Positions 1 through 8,031 are shown, counted from the first letter of the stretch. The stretch: DNA of 64,000 bases from CAYVTZ01 sp964454685 (GCA_964454685.1 CAYVTZ010000012.1:1-64000); one strand, 5' to 3'. The notes: generated from the letters alone by a model not told the origin. Numbers and translations: made by a program.

Positions 1-828
1 GAGCCGCTGTTCCACCATGTGCATCATCGTGAAGAGGCATGCGCAAAAGTGGGTGTAACACCCAAGCACGAGCACTACTTCTTCCCGAAACAGTACAACA
101 ATCATTTGGGCATTCGTCCGGTGACTTACTTCGGGTTTGATCCTTCTGTGAGCAAGGAGGAAGTGAAGGAGCGTTTGAGCAAATTTGAAACTGCGGACGG
201 GCGCATTTTGGAATTATCCCGCGCGTTTCGCGTCGAGCTGGGAACGGGCTGGTTTACTCCTGCGGGCGTGGTGCACGCGCCGGGTTCGCTGTGCACGTAT
301 GAGCCGCAGTGGAACAGCGATGTAATGGCGATGTGGGAGAACGTTGTCGAAGGTGAAGTGTTTGATTACAGTTCGCTGTGCGGCTATGTGCCTGCGGGCA
401 GTGAGCGCGATCTGGACGTGATCATGGACGCGGCAGACTGGGAATTGAACACCATTCCCAACTATCGTGAAAAATTCTTCCGGCCGCCGGTCGCCGATCA
501 GTCCGGCGCAGGCTATGTACAAAACTGGATTTGCTACGGCAACGATTTTGTTGCGGCGAAGGAGCTGACGGTGGAGCCGGGCGCGGAAGTGGTCATCAAA
601 GATGCGGCGGCTTACGGTTGCCTTGCGGTGCAAGGACACGGCACATTCGGCACATTTGCGATGGAATCGCCCACACTGATCCGCTACGGTCAGTTGACAG
701 CGGACGAATTTTTCGTAAGCAACAAGCGCGCGCAGGAAGGCGTCGTGATCAAAAACACCTCGGCGGTGGAGCCGCTGGTTATTTTGAAGCACTTTGGCCC
801 GGACTGCAATATGCCGCAGAAAAAATAG
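1..828 (+). CDS. cupin / mannose-6-phosphate isomerase-like protein (5' end missing)
   Basis: The reading frame is open from the first base of the window, so the true start lies outside it; the GTG at 19 is only an internal valine in an HH-rich stretch. About 275 residues are visible. The pattern of paired histidines (HHVHHRE, then PKHEHYF), a later VVHAPG segment and a second beta-rich half (VEPGAEVVIKD) resembles the two-cupin fold of class I mannose-6-phosphate isomerase relatives, which bind a metal through His and Glu. It sits 14 bp before a zinc polyol dehydrogenase, so a role in sugar or polyol catabolism is likely. The exact substrate cannot be read from sequence. Confidence 0.7.
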   Translation, partial: EPLFHHVHHREEACAKVGVTPKHEHYFFPKQYNNHLGIRPVTYFGFDPSVSKEEVKERLSKFETADGRILELSRAFRVELGTGWFTPAGVVHAPGSLCTYEPQWNSDVMAMWENVVEGEVFDYSSLCGYVPAGSERDLDVIMDAADWELNTIPNYREKFFRPPVADQSGAGYVQNWICYGNDFVAAKELTVEPGAEVVIKDAAAYGCLAVQGHGTFGTFAMESPTLIRYGQLTADEFFVSNKRAQEGVVIKNTSAVEPLVILKHFGPDCNMPQKK

Positions 829-842
829 GAGGATTTGACATC

Positions 843-1916
843 ATGAAAATGAAAGTACAGACATTTTACGAACCATTGGTCATGAAATATGAAGAATGCG
901 ATGTGCCGCAGATTGCGGACAACGAAGTGCTGATTAAAGTGAAGGCGGTGGGCATCTGCGGGTCGGACGTATCCTATTACTATGGTCACAGCCCGCTGGA
1001 CACGCCAAACGGCAAAGGGCCGCTGTATCTGGGGCATGAGGCTTCGGGCGTTGTGGCGCAGGTGGGAAGTATCCCGCAGAAGTTGGGTCTGTTTCAAGAG
1101 GGAGATCGTGTGGCGATCAATCCGGTACAGCAGTGCAACGCTTGTCCGGCATGCATGCGCGGCGAGTTTAATACCTGCGGGCATTCTGAGGTCATCGGCG
1201 TTTCCACGAACGGATGTTTTGCGGAATACGTGAAAGTGAAATACACGCATGTCTATCAGATTCCGGATGCGGTCAGCTTTGAGGATGCGGCATTGGCAGA
1301 GCCGTTGGCATGTTCCACGCACGCAGTCATGCGGCTGGATGTGCAGCTGGGGCAGACGGTGGTGGTATACGGTGCGGGCGGCATCGGCTTGATGCAGCTG
1401 CAACTGGCGAAGGCTGCCGGTGCTGGTAAAACAATTTTGATTGGCATTGACGATTACAGTCTGGAAAAGGCACTGGAGTGCGGTGCAACGCACGTCATCA
1501 ACAGCTTGGATAAGGCATCGAAATACTATGCGGCGGACACGGCGGCAAAGGTGATGGAAATGAACAACGGCGAAAAAGCGCCGCGTGCGATTGTGGCGAC
1601 CAGCGCAATGGTTGCGTTGCAGGATGCGCTGAATGTGACGGGCGCATGCTCCACCATCGTGTATTTTGGTCTGCCGTCGCCGGAAGACCGCTTGAGCATA
1701 CCGGTGCTGGACGCGATTCAATCCGAGCGCACACTCAAATTCTCATGGCTTGCGCCGTTGGTGTGGGACAACGTGTTTGCGTTGCTGGCATCGGGGCAGG
1801 TCAACCTAAAGCCTATTATTACGCATAAATTCTCGCTTGCGGAGACGGAAGCGGGCATCAAATTTATGAAAGAGTCCAAAGAAAACAAGATCAAAGGTGT
1901 TGTTTTGGTGGACTAA
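843..1916 (+). CDS. zinc-dependent alcohol/polyol dehydrogenase (sorbitol dehydrogenase-like)
   Basis: The 357-residue product is a medium-chain dehydrogenase that oxidises a sugar alcohol or similar substrate with NAD(P). Catalytic zinc ligands are Cys39, His65-Glu66 and Glu153. The structural zinc site is Cys98, Cys101, Cys104 and Cys112. The Rossmann motif GAGGIG lies at residues 177-182. The ATG at 843 is chosen because TAGGAGG sits 9 bases upstream; a longer open frame upstream overlaps the cupin gene and has no such site. Length fits the family. It is cotranscribed with the cupin gene and followed by a terminator at 1991. Sorbitol, threonine or another polyol are all possible substrates. 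Confidence 0.9.
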   Translation: MKMKVQTFYEPLVMKYEECDVPQIADNEVLIKVKAVGICGSDVSYYYGHSPLDTPNGKGPLYLGHEASGVVAQVGSIPQKLGLFQEGDRVAINPVQQCNACPACMRGEFNTCGHSEVIGVSTNGCFAEYVKVKYTHVYQIPDAVSFEDAALAEPLACSTHAVMRLDVQLGQTVVVYGAGGIGLMQLQLAKAAGAGKTILIGIDDYSLEKALECGATHVINSLDKASKYYAADTAAKVMEMNNGEKAPRAIVATSAMVALQDALNVTGACSTIVYFGLPSPEDRLSIPVLDAIQSERTLKFSWLAPLVWDNVFALLASGQVNLKPIITHKFSLAETEAGIKFMKESKENKIKGVVLVD

Positions 1917-1990
1917 TTGTTTGCGGGCGCAAGAAGATATCCTTCATATTTTGCTCACCCTCGCTCTGCTGACAGCAGTTGAATACGGCG

Positions 1991-2021
1991 ATCCCTCCGA
2001 TTTGTTTCGGGGGGATTTTGC
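1991..2021 (+). terminator. intrinsic terminator after the dehydrogenase
   Basis: A 10-bp stem (ATCCCTCCGA with TCGGGGGGAT, one wobble pair) with a 6-base loop is followed by a T-rich run. It closes the cupin-dehydrogenase unit before the LacI-family gene. Confidence 0.75.
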
Positions 2022-2027
2022 TTTGTG

Positions 2028-2057
2028 TTGACATTCTTTGTGTGGATGTGGTATGCT
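2028..2057 (+). promoter_or_regulatory. sigma-A type promoter of the LacI-family regulator gene
   Basis: TTGACA at 2028-2033 and TATGCT at 2052-2057 are separated by 18 bases. The predicted start of transcription falls around 2064, just ahead of the candidate operator at 2070-2083. Confidence 0.7.
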
Positions 2058-2069
2058 GAATCTACGGGA

Positions 2070-2083
2070 TACGTGCCCGAGCA
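2070..2083 (+). promoter_or_regulatory. candidate operator 1 (autoregulatory, LacI-type)
   Basis: The 14-base string TACGTGCCCGAGCA here is identical to the core of the perfect inverted repeat at 3181-3200. It lies between the -10 box and the start codon of the LacI-family gene, a typical place for negative autoregulation. Confidence 0.55.
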
Positions 2084-2098
2084 ACCTGTGGAGGGAAC

Positions 2099-3106
2099 AT
2101 GGCAATTACAATCAGGCAAATCGCGCAGATGGCGGGTGTTTCCCGCGGAACTGTGGATAAGGTGATTCACGAGCGCCCCGGTGTGAGCGAGGCGGTGCGC
2201 GCACAAGTGAAGCGAATTTTGCGGGAGCATCGGTATGCGCCCAACTCCATAGCGAAGGCGCTTTCATCCTGCAACAAAAAACGGGAGATTGGCGTGATTC
2301 TGATGATGCCTGAGGGAAACCAATACAGTATGCAGGTGGAGCGAGGCGTGCGCATGGCGGAGCGTGAATTGGCGCAACAGGGCGTAGCATGCCGGATCGA
2401 ACGGATGCAGCGCTATGCGGAGGCAGATCAGGCGGCGCTGATGCTGACCTTGCGGGAACGCGGCGTGGACGGCATCGTGGTAATGGGGTTGCAGGGGGAA
2501 CATACCTGCCGCGCGGTGCAAGAAGTGCAAGTGCCGGTGGTATCTGTGACCAGTGACATTCCGGGAAGCCTATGCTATGTGGGTCATGATTTGGCACAGG
2601 GAGCGCGCATGGCAGCAGAGCTGCTGGCAAAGAGCGTGCGCAAGCGGGGAGCGATTGCAATGCTTTATGGCCCGCAGTCAATGGAGGCGCATCGCATTCG
2701 CAGACAGGCGTTTGCAGATCATTTGCGGTTGCAATATCCACAGGCTTTCATTTGCGCCGAGGCTTGCAATCATGATCTGGATGCGGACTCATACAAACAA
2801 ATGCGGGCATGGTTGCGCGAGCAGCCGGACATCCGTGGGGTGTATGTGACAGGATCGGGTGTGAGTGGGGTGGTGCAGGCGCTTTGCGACATGCGGCGCG
2901 AGGACATTGCGATCGTGTGTTTCGACTTGAGCGAGACCACGGAGGCGTTGCTGCGGCAGGGGCGAGTCGATTTTGTAATCGATCACGACGCGCAAAATGA
3001 GGGTTTTTTGGCGGTCAATACGCTGGCGAACTATCTGCTGGATGGTTTGCAACCCAAGCGCGAGATTTTTACTGCGACGCGGGTATATTTACGGGAAAAT
3101 TTATAG
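2099..3106 (+). CDS. LacI/PurR-family transcriptional regulator
   Basis: The 335-residue product starts with a LacI-type helix-turn-helix (IRQIAQMAGVSRGTVDKV, about residues 4-21) and a hinge region. A periplasmic-binding-protein-like ligand domain follows, with VILMMPEG, GIVVMG and a C-terminal FVIDHDAQNEG segment typical of sugar-sensing members. The start is the ATG after GGAGGGAAC. The gene has its own promoter, and a candidate operator occurs both before it and before the next gene. It probably controls the sugar genes on both sides. The inducer is unknown. Confidence 0.92.
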   Translation: MAITIRQIAQMAGVSRGTVDKVIHERPGVSEAVRAQVKRILREHRYAPNSIAKALSSCNKKREIGVILMMPEGNQYSMQVERGVRMAERELAQQGVACRIERMQRYAEADQAALMLTLRERGVDGIVVMGLQGEHTCRAVQEVQVPVVSVTSDIPGSLCYVGHDLAQGARMAAELLAKSVRKRGAIAMLYGPQSMEAHRIRRQAFADHLRLQYPQAFICAEACNHDLDADSYKQMRAWLREQPDIRGVYVTGSGVSGVVQALCDMRREDIAIVCFDLSETTEALLRQGRVDFVIDHDAQNEGFLAVNTLANYLLDGLQPKREIFTATRVYLRENL

Positions 3107-3180
3107 CATTCAGGCCTGAAAATGGCGGTGTTGGATGCCGGACTATATGAGACAGAAGCGAGACGGTTTTTTATGCCCTG

Positions 3181-3200
3181 TTACGTGCCCGAGCACGTAA
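3181..3200 (+). promoter_or_regulatory. candidate operator 2: perfect inverted repeat before the URO-D-like gene
   Basis: TTACGTGC and GCACGTAA form perfect 8-base arms around CCGA. Its core is repeated before the LacI-family gene at 2070-2083. It lies 44 bases upstream of the start codon at 3244. Size and symmetry suit a LacI-family dimer. Confidence 0.6.
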
Positions 3201-3243
3201 ACGAATTTAAGGGCAAAAGGAAGAATAACAGGAGGAAAGTAAG

Positions 3244-4563
3244 ATGCAAAGATTGGGAAACGGACTGGGCGACCCGAACGGATTATCGTTGCCTTATACG
3301 ACATTGGGGCATATCAGAAATGCCGAATTTCACGTGACAGAGCGGGAGCGCGAGGTGCTGCGCGATTTGGCGCAGCGTGTACTGGAACTGTCGCAGCGCG
3401 GCTGCGAGCAAGAGAAAATCTCTCTGTGGAAGGCGCATAATGGGCTGCGACAAAAGCGACCGATGGTATTTATTGATGTGGAAAACGGCTGGTATGAGAT
3501 CATTCCGCACACATCCCTGCAATGCGTGGGAAATTTGGCGCGCATCTGGGAATTTCGGTTGCGCAAGGAACTCTACTGGGGGGAAGTTTTGTGTGATGAC
3601 CGTGTGATTACGGATATATTTCCGGTGCAGCACGTGTACGATGTGACGGACTTCGGCATTCCACACGTGGTGCTGGAGTCGGCGGATTTGAACGGCGCGT
3701 ATCACTGGATTGCAGACGTGAAGGACTATCAGACGGATTTGCCAAAACTGCACCGACGCAGCATTCACGTGGATGAGGTGCGTACACAACAGCTTTTTAA
3801 CCTTGCGGAGGACATTTTCGGCGGTATTTTGCAAGTGCGGATGGATGCGTGCTTTTGGTGGTCGCTGGGGTTGACGTGGGATTTGATGAATCTGCGCGGC
3901 ATGGAAGGAATGATGCTGGACATGTACGAAAATCCCAAGGAGCTGCATACACTGATGGCGTTGCTGCGTGATGATGCGCTTTGCAAGCTGGACTTTTTAG
4001 AGCAGAGCCACTTGCTAACACTCAATCATGCGGGGAACTATGTGGGATCGGGCGGATTTGGCTGGACGGACGAGCTGCCACAGAAGGACTTTGACGGGGC
4101 GCATGTGCGCACCTGCGATCTGTGGGGATTCTGCGAAAGTCAAGAGACGCTGGGGATATCACCGGAGATGTTTGCAGAATTTATTTTTGCCTACCAAAAG
4201 CCAATTTTAGAGCGCTTTGGGCTGAACTGCTATGGATGTTGTGAGCCGTTGGACAAGCGTTGGCATGTGGTCAAGCAGACACCGAACTTGCGGCGTGTTT
4301 CGGTATCGGCATGGGCAGATCGGGAAAAGATGGCGGAATATTTGGGGAAAGACTATGTCTATTCGTGGAAACCCAGCCCCACAGCACTGGCGGTATCGCC
4401 TGTGGACGAGGACGCGATTGCCAAGGGAATCCGCGAGACATTAAAGATTGCAAAGGATTGCAATTTGGAGATCATCATGAAGGACAACCACACCATTTGC
4501 AACGATGCATGGCGCGCACGGCGCTGGGTGCAAATTGTGCAGGAAGAAATTGCGCGGCGATGA
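3244..4563 (+). CDS. uroporphyrinogen decarboxylase-family (URO-D fold) protein
   Basis: The 439-residue protein resembles the URO-D superfamily, which includes uroporphyrinogen decarboxylase and corrinoid-dependent methyltransferases. Supporting segments are the long helix/strand pattern, NCYGCCEPLDKRW near residue 325, and the C-terminal EIIMKDNHTICND. It is longer than HemE (about 350), so heme synthesis is unlikely. The ATG at 3244 follows AGGAGGAAAGTAAG. The candidate LacI operator upstream ties it to the sugar genes. Many such Clostridia proteins of unknown function occur beside sugar-utilisation genes. Substrate unknown. Confidence 0.7.
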   Translation: MQRLGNGLGDPNGLSLPYTTLGHIRNAEFHVTEREREVLRDLAQRVLELSQRGCEQEKISLWKAHNGLRQKRPMVFIDVENGWYEIIPHTSLQCVGNLARIWEFRLRKELYWGEVLCDDRVITDIFPVQHVYDVTDFGIPHVVLESADLNGAYHWIADVKDYQTDLPKLHRRSIHVDEVRTQQLFNLAEDIFGGILQVRMDACFWWSLGLTWDLMNLRGMEGMMLDMYENPKELHTLMALLRDDALCKLDFLEQSHLLTLNHAGNYVGSGGFGWTDELPQKDFDGAHVRTCDLWGFCESQETLGISPEMFAEFIFAYQKPILERFGLNCYGCCEPLDKRWHVVKQTPNLRRVSVSAWADREKMAEYLGKDYVYSWKPSPTALAVSPVDEDAIAKGIRETLKIAKDCNLEIIMKDNHTICNDAWRARRWVQIVQEEIARR

Positions 4564-4582
4564 AGTGGCATAGAGTGCAAAA

Positions 4583-4608
4583 AAAAGGCTATCGACAGCC
4601 TTTTGATT
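4583..4608. terminator. bidirectional terminator between convergent genes
   Basis: AAAAGGCT and AGCCTTTT pair around a 6-base loop, with A-rich and T-rich flanks, so the hairpin can stop transcription on both strands between the URO-D-like gene and the lipoprotein at 4623-5018. Confidence 0.75.
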
Positions 4609-4622
4609 GGTTCCGGTTCTTC

Positions 4623-5018
4623 CTATTGCAGAGAGGCTTGCACGGCAGTGCGCTCGTACAGTACGGCTGAAAGATTAAGCTGCGATTTTGCGGTGTCAAT
4701 GATCTGCCGCACCTGCTCTTCAGTAGAAAACATGAGCAGAAATACGACGGTGTCATTGGAGATCGTTTGATCACCATTTCGATATGCACCGAAGGCATCC
4801 CACTGCGTATAGCCGACACCGGCATCCAGGCAGATTTGCCCGATTTGCTTGGATGCTTCGTCGGCGGTTACGTATTGCTCGCCTGTGGTTGCGTCCGCCA
4901 ATCCAAAATAGAGCGTGACCTTTTCAGTTTGCGGCAGCTCTTTTTGTGATGCTGAGCAGCCGACAAGAGTAAGGCACGCCAGCACGATTACCAGGATTTT
5001 AAATAAATGTTTTTGCAT
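4623..5018 (-). CDS. small lipoprotein of unknown function
   Basis: The 131-residue product has a lipoprotein signal peptide (basic start, hydrophobic stretch, lipobox LVGC with Cys21), so it should be anchored to the outer face of the membrane. The remaining roughly 110 residues begin with KVTLYFGLADATTGEQY and form an alpha/beta pattern that recalls, weakly, DUF3574-type lipoproteins. That resemblance is by eye only. An extended -10 promoter lies at 5096-5104 and a terminator at 4583. It is monocistronic. Confidence 0.75.
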   Translation of the reverse strand: MQKHLFKILVIVLACLTLVGCSASQKELPQTEKVTLYFGLADATTGEQYVTADEASKQIGQICLDAGVGYTQWDAFGAYRNGDQTISNDTVVFLLMFSTEEQVRQIIDTAKSQLNLSAVLYERTAVQASLQ

Positions 5019-5095
5019 CAGTCACCTAAAGAAATAAATTTAGCTGCCGAACTGTTCATGATATCCCTCAAGAAGCTTTCGAAGCAACCAGAAAA

Positions 5096-5104
5096 ATTAT
5101 AACA
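5096..5104 (-). promoter_or_regulatory. extended -10 promoter for the 4623-5018 lipoprotein
   Basis: Read on the minus strand this is TGTTATAAT, an extended -10 element, about 80 bases before the start codon. No strong -35 box is visible. Confidence 0.5.
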
Positions 5105-5142
5105 TAATTCCGTTAAAACAGAAAGGACTTTGCCGGAATTTG

Positions 5143-5180
5143 GATAAAAAAGAATCATGGACGATCATCCATGATTCTTT
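5143..5180 (-). terminator. intrinsic terminator after the ASEAP-repeat lipoprotein
   Basis: Perfect 13-base arms at 5149-5161 and 5168-5180 surround a 6-base loop. On the minus strand the hairpin is followed by a run of T. Confidence 0.85.
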
Positions 5181-5221
5181 CAGGCTGTTGACAAAGTGCT
5201 GAGACTTTTTGAATATGCAGA

Positions 5222-5848
5222 TTATTTCACGCCGTCTACCAGTGTCAACATCGCTTCTTCGTTGAAGTCTCCGGTCGGGAACGCAGCATATTTGTATTCT
5301 CCATCCGTCCAGATTACGACGCCGGTTGCGCTGCCATCGGGATTGCCCGTGCGCACCGTGACTTTGACACCCATCGGAGTAGCTGCTTCGTGCTCGTCTT
5401 TCCATTCGATATAATAGCCATCAATGGTTGCGGTTTTGTCGCCGTCCGGATAATCTACCTTTGCTTTGCGAACGGTGTATTCCGTACCGTCTGCAACTTT
5501 GAACGTAACCTGATTGAGCTTATCGTCAATGGACTGCACAACGATGTCCGTTGCTTTGTGCGGAATCGTCATCGGAATGCCTGTGGCTGCAATCAAGTCA
5601 TCCAGCGAACCATAGTCCTTGATGGGATTCGGCACGTTTGCTGCTGGAGCCTCTGAAGCCGGTGCCTCTGAAACGGGAGCCTCTGAAGCTGGTGCCTCTG
5701 AAGCGGGTGCCTCTGATGCCGGTGCCTCTGAAGCCGGAGCCTCTGATGCCGGTGCCGGGGATGCTACCGCTTCCTGCTTGGGTGCGCATGCTGCGAACAG
5801 CCCGACTGCCAATGCAGCAGCCAATGCAAGTGTAATAAATTTCTTCAT
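5222..5848 (-). CDS. lipoprotein with ASEAP-repeat linker
   Basis: The 208-residue product has a signal peptide ending in lipobox FAAC (Cys20). About eight five-residue repeats (ASEAP, one VSEAP) follow at residues 30-70, then a globular C-terminal domain of about 135 residues. That domain begins near NPIKDYGSLDDLIAATG and has alternating beta strands (YTVRKAKVDY, GVKVTVRTGN, GVVIWTDGEYKYAAF). The repeat region is probably a flexible wall-spanning linker. GAAGGAGG stands 8 bases before the ATG. The function is unknown; an envelope sensor or binding role is only a guess. It has its own terminator. Confidence 0.8.
   Translation of the reverse strand: MKKFITLALAAALAVGLFAACAPKQEAVASPAPASEAPASEAPASEAPASEAPASEAPVSEAPASEAPAANVPNPIKDYGSLDDLIAATGIPMTIPHKATDIVVQSIDDKLNQVTFKVADGTEYTVRKAKVDYPDGDKTATIDGYYIEWKDEHEAATPMGVKVTVRTGNPDGSATGVVIWTDGEYKYAAFPTGDFNEEAMLTLVDGVK
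5640..5762 (-). repeat. 15-bp tandem repeats encoding ASEAP
   Basis: About eight imperfect 15-base units of the GCCTCTGAAGCCGGT type are arranged head to tail and keep the frame. Such arrays can gain or lose units by slippage, changing only linker length. Confidence 0.85.
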
Positions 5849-6074
5849 GTGATATGTCCTCCTTCATAATTTCTTCATGTAAAATCACACGCATCTTAGT
5901 ATAAACGAGTTGAGTAAGAAATACACCCCCTAAATGTAACGGAATTGTTGCTATTTTGAAAACAATTTTTGAGCAAAAAAAGGCGAATGCGTGATGTTGG
6001 CTTTGCAGGTATGCTTTGTGATCAAGTGGGTGAGAGTCGGGTAGAGGTTTGGGTGAGTTGAAGCGTGTTGCACA

Positions 6075-6110
6075 TAAAAAAACCACCTACGCCGGTAGAG
6101 CGCAGGTGGT
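6075..6110 (-). terminator. intrinsic terminator after the SIMPL-domain lipoprotein
   Basis: ACCACCTGCGC and GCGTAGGTGGT, read on the minus strand, form an 11-bp stem with one mismatch, followed by seven T residues. Confidence 0.75.
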
Positions 6111-6122
6111 GAAGCAGTTTTT

Positions 6123-6872
6123 TTACTCGATCACATAGACACCGCTGACGGTTGCCGAGATTTCGATTTCTTGCGGGTTGACCGGGGTTGCCTGACCCGT
6201 CCCGCTGTCCATTGCCGCAGTCTCCTTCAGGGCATTGGGAACGGAGTAGCCATAGTTGTTTTCAGTGATGGATTGTGGTCGAACGATGATGAATCCGCCG
6301 GATGCTGCGACTGCCTTTGCCTTTACACCGACTGCCTCCATCGCTTGAGACAACGCCTGAATGTATACGGAGTCACGGTCTTCCACATCAAAACTTATGG
6401 AGTAGCTCTGATTGGAACCGGCTGCAACGGCGGCATCCAGTACAGAGCCGACCTTGCTGATGTCGCGTACTGTGACTTTGAACACATTTTCCATAAAGGT
6501 TTGATTCGGGTCGTTATAATCGGGATAGATGTTGACGTATGCCGTCTCGATATCCTTTTCAACGACGCCTTGTGCCTTGATGGCGCTCAGCACGGCATTG
6601 GATATTTCTGCGTTTGACTGCTGTGCGGCCTGCGCGTCTGTGCCGGTGGTCTGCACCCCCAAATTGAGGTAGGCGATATCCGGCATTACTTTGACCGTCT
6701 CTGTTGCATTGACCGTAAGGGTGCTTTCCTGCGAGGAGGCGGTAGTTCCGGCTTCCTGCACTGTGATGCTCTCTGGTGCGGGAACCTCCGTGACCACAGA
6801 CTGAGGCGCGCACGCTGTAAACAACGCTGCTGCGAATCCAAGTGATAAGATCAATATGATTGTTTTTTTCAT
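6123..6872 (-). CDS. SIMPL-domain (DUF541) lipoprotein
   Basis: The 249-residue product has a lipoprotein signal (lipobox FTAC). A SIMPL/DUF541 domain follows, recognised by the start TLTVNATETVKVMPDIAYLNLGV, the AQQSNAEISNAVLSAIKAQGV helix and IETAYVNIYPDY. Proteins of this family are envelope-associated; in some bacteria they are linked to oxidative stress or outer-surface assembly, but the molecular activity is unknown. The start is placed at 6872 (MKKTI) because GGAGG lies 7 bases upstream; the frame runs open to 6950 without a better site. It lies 141 bp after the ECF sigma gene on the same strand. Confidence 0.85.
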   Translation of the reverse strand: MKKTIILILSLGFAAALFTACAPQSVVTEVPAPESITVQEAGTTASSQESTLTVNATETVKVMPDIAYLNLGVQTTGTDAQAAQQSNAEISNAVLSAIKAQGVVEKDIETAYVNIYPDYNDPNQTFMENVFKVTVRDISKVGSVLDAAVAAGSNQSYSISFDVEDRDSVYIQALSQAMEAVGVKAKAVAASGGFIIVRPQSITENNYGYSVPNALKETAAMDSGTGQATPVNPQEIEISATVSGVYVIE

Positions 6873-7013
6873 AGGTAATCCTCCAATTTTAGAGCCTTGC
6901 GTGTGGCTCGCTTTATCATTGAGACGCAAAAATATGTTTGTTTGTTCCATAAATAAAAAAATTGCGAATGATTCTGCCTAAAAACCGAAAAAATCTGAAA
7001 AGCGCTGTGAGTG

Positions 7014-7574
7014 CTACAAAATATGCTGTTGCACAAGCAGTGCGCGCAGCTTTTGACGTGCACGGTTTAAGCGGGACTTCACGGTTCCGACAGAAACGCG
7101 CAGCACTTGAGCGGTGCGCTCGTAGGAGAGACCTTCCATATCAATGAGCACCAGAACCTCGTGATATTTGGCATCCAACTGCTTTGCCGCAAGACGAATC
7201 TGCGCTGCGAGATCGTTGCGCAACAGCTCATCCTCCGGCAAACCATCTTTGCTGCGTTGCCAATCCTCTGCTTGCTCGGCAGCGAGCGGCAGATTTTTAT
7301 TTTTGCGCAACAGATCCAGACATACATTAGAGGTGACACGGTATATCCATGTGGAAAACGAGGAACGAAAGGAGAATTTTTGCAAGTTTTGATAAATCTT
7401 GATGACCGCATTTTGCGCGGCATCCTGTGCGTCGTGCTCGTTCTGAAAATAGCGATAGGCAAGCTGAAAAATCAATTTCTGGTAGCGCAAGACAAGGCGC
7501 TCGAACGCCAGACTGTCACCGCGTTGCGCACCCTTGATCCACTCCAATTCTTCCTGCCTTTGCTGATCTTCCAT
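7014..7574 (-). CDS. ECF-type RNA polymerase sigma factor
   Basis: The 186-residue protein has sigma region 2 (LVLRYQKLIFQLAYRYFQNEHDAQDAAQ and FSTWIYRVTSNVCLDLLRK) and region 4 (KYHEVLVLIDMEGLSYERTAQVLRVSVGTVKSRLNRARQKL, quoted here only as a span at about residues 138-178). Region 3 is absent, as in extracytoplasmic-function sigma factors. The ATG at 7574 is the only start after an in-frame stop, and its ribosome site (GAAAG) is weak. No anti-sigma gene adjoins it; the next gene downstream is the SIMPL lipoprotein. It probably switches on an envelope-stress regulon, with an unknown signal. Confidence 0.9.
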   Translation of the reverse strand: MEDQQRQEELEWIKGAQRGDSLAFERLVLRYQKLIFQLAYRYFQNEHDAQDAAQNAVIKIYQNLQKFSFRSSFSTWIYRVTSNVCLDLLRKNKNLPLAAEQAEDWQRSKDGLPEDELLRNDLAAQIRLAAKQLDAKYHEVLVLIDMEGLSYERTAQVLRVSVGTVKSRLNRARQKLRALLVQQHIL

Positions 7575-7674
7575 GCTTTCATTATACTTGATTTGTCAAA
7601 AAATGAAAGCCGTAAATGCAGATTCGCCTTGGAACAAATCTGAACATTTTTTGAACGGGGAGGCATTTTTTGCA

Positions 7675-7703
7675 TTGACTTTTTGCACTTGATATGCTAA
7701 AAT
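7675..7703 (+). promoter_or_regulatory. promoter of tRNA-Leu
   Basis: TTGACT at 7675-7680 and TAAAAT at 7698-7703 are 17 bases apart, with a predicted start near 7710, five bases ahead of the mature tRNA. Confidence 0.75.
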
Positions 7704-7714
7704 ATCAAACAGTT

Positions 7715-7801
7715 GCCGAAGTGGTGGAATTGGCAGACGCGCTGGACTCAAAATCCTGTGTTGGCAACAACGTGTGGGTTCAAGTCCCACCTTCGGCACC
7801 A
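7715..7801 (+). tRNA. tRNA-Leu (anticodon CAA)
   Basis: The 87-base gene folds as a class II tRNA. The acceptor stem GCCGAAG (7715-7721) pairs with CTTCGGC (7791-7797), followed by the discriminator A and an encoded CCA. The D arm reads TGGTGGAATTGGCAGACGCGC, the anticodon loop is CTCAAAA with anticodon CAA, a long variable arm follows, and the T arm is GTGGGTTCAAGTCCCAC. It decodes UUG. Confidence 0.97.
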
Positions 7802-7822
7802 CCGGCTTGAAGCCGGAGACAA

Positions 7823-7858
7823 GTCGCGTACCGTCTTTTGAAGGTATGCGGCTTTTTT
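7823..7858 (+). terminator. intrinsic terminator after tRNA-Leu
   Basis: GTCGCGTACC pairs with GGTATGCGGC (10 bp including two wobble pairs) and is followed by six T residues. A further short hairpin (CCGGCT/AGCCGG) lies between it and the tRNA. Confidence 0.8.
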
Positions 7859-8031
7859 GCTCTCGCGTTTTGCATTTGTCCTTATGAGCCCTTGAGCCAC
7901 AATGAGCCATTCACGGGCATAGGACATAGGGGTTGACGCAGTTGAGATGCCGGGGCAGCTCCCCTTTATGAGTTAAAAAAACAGAGTTTATGGGTATCTC
8001 TTTCAAAACCTAAATATGGGATGCAGGGAGT

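Noticed and set aside
3122..3337. A 71-codon frame before the URO-D-like gene
   Set aside because: It runs through the candidate operator and overlaps the real start, with no ribosome site of its own.
5598..6086. A 162-codon frame with Gly/Arg repeats beside the ASEAP gene
   Set aside because: It is another frame of the same repeats; the real gene has a ribosome site and a signal peptide.
7596..7910. A 104-codon open frame antisense to tRNA-Leu
   Set aside because: It overlaps the tRNA on the opposite strand and encodes the PKVGLEPTR string, a known false prediction from tRNA complements.
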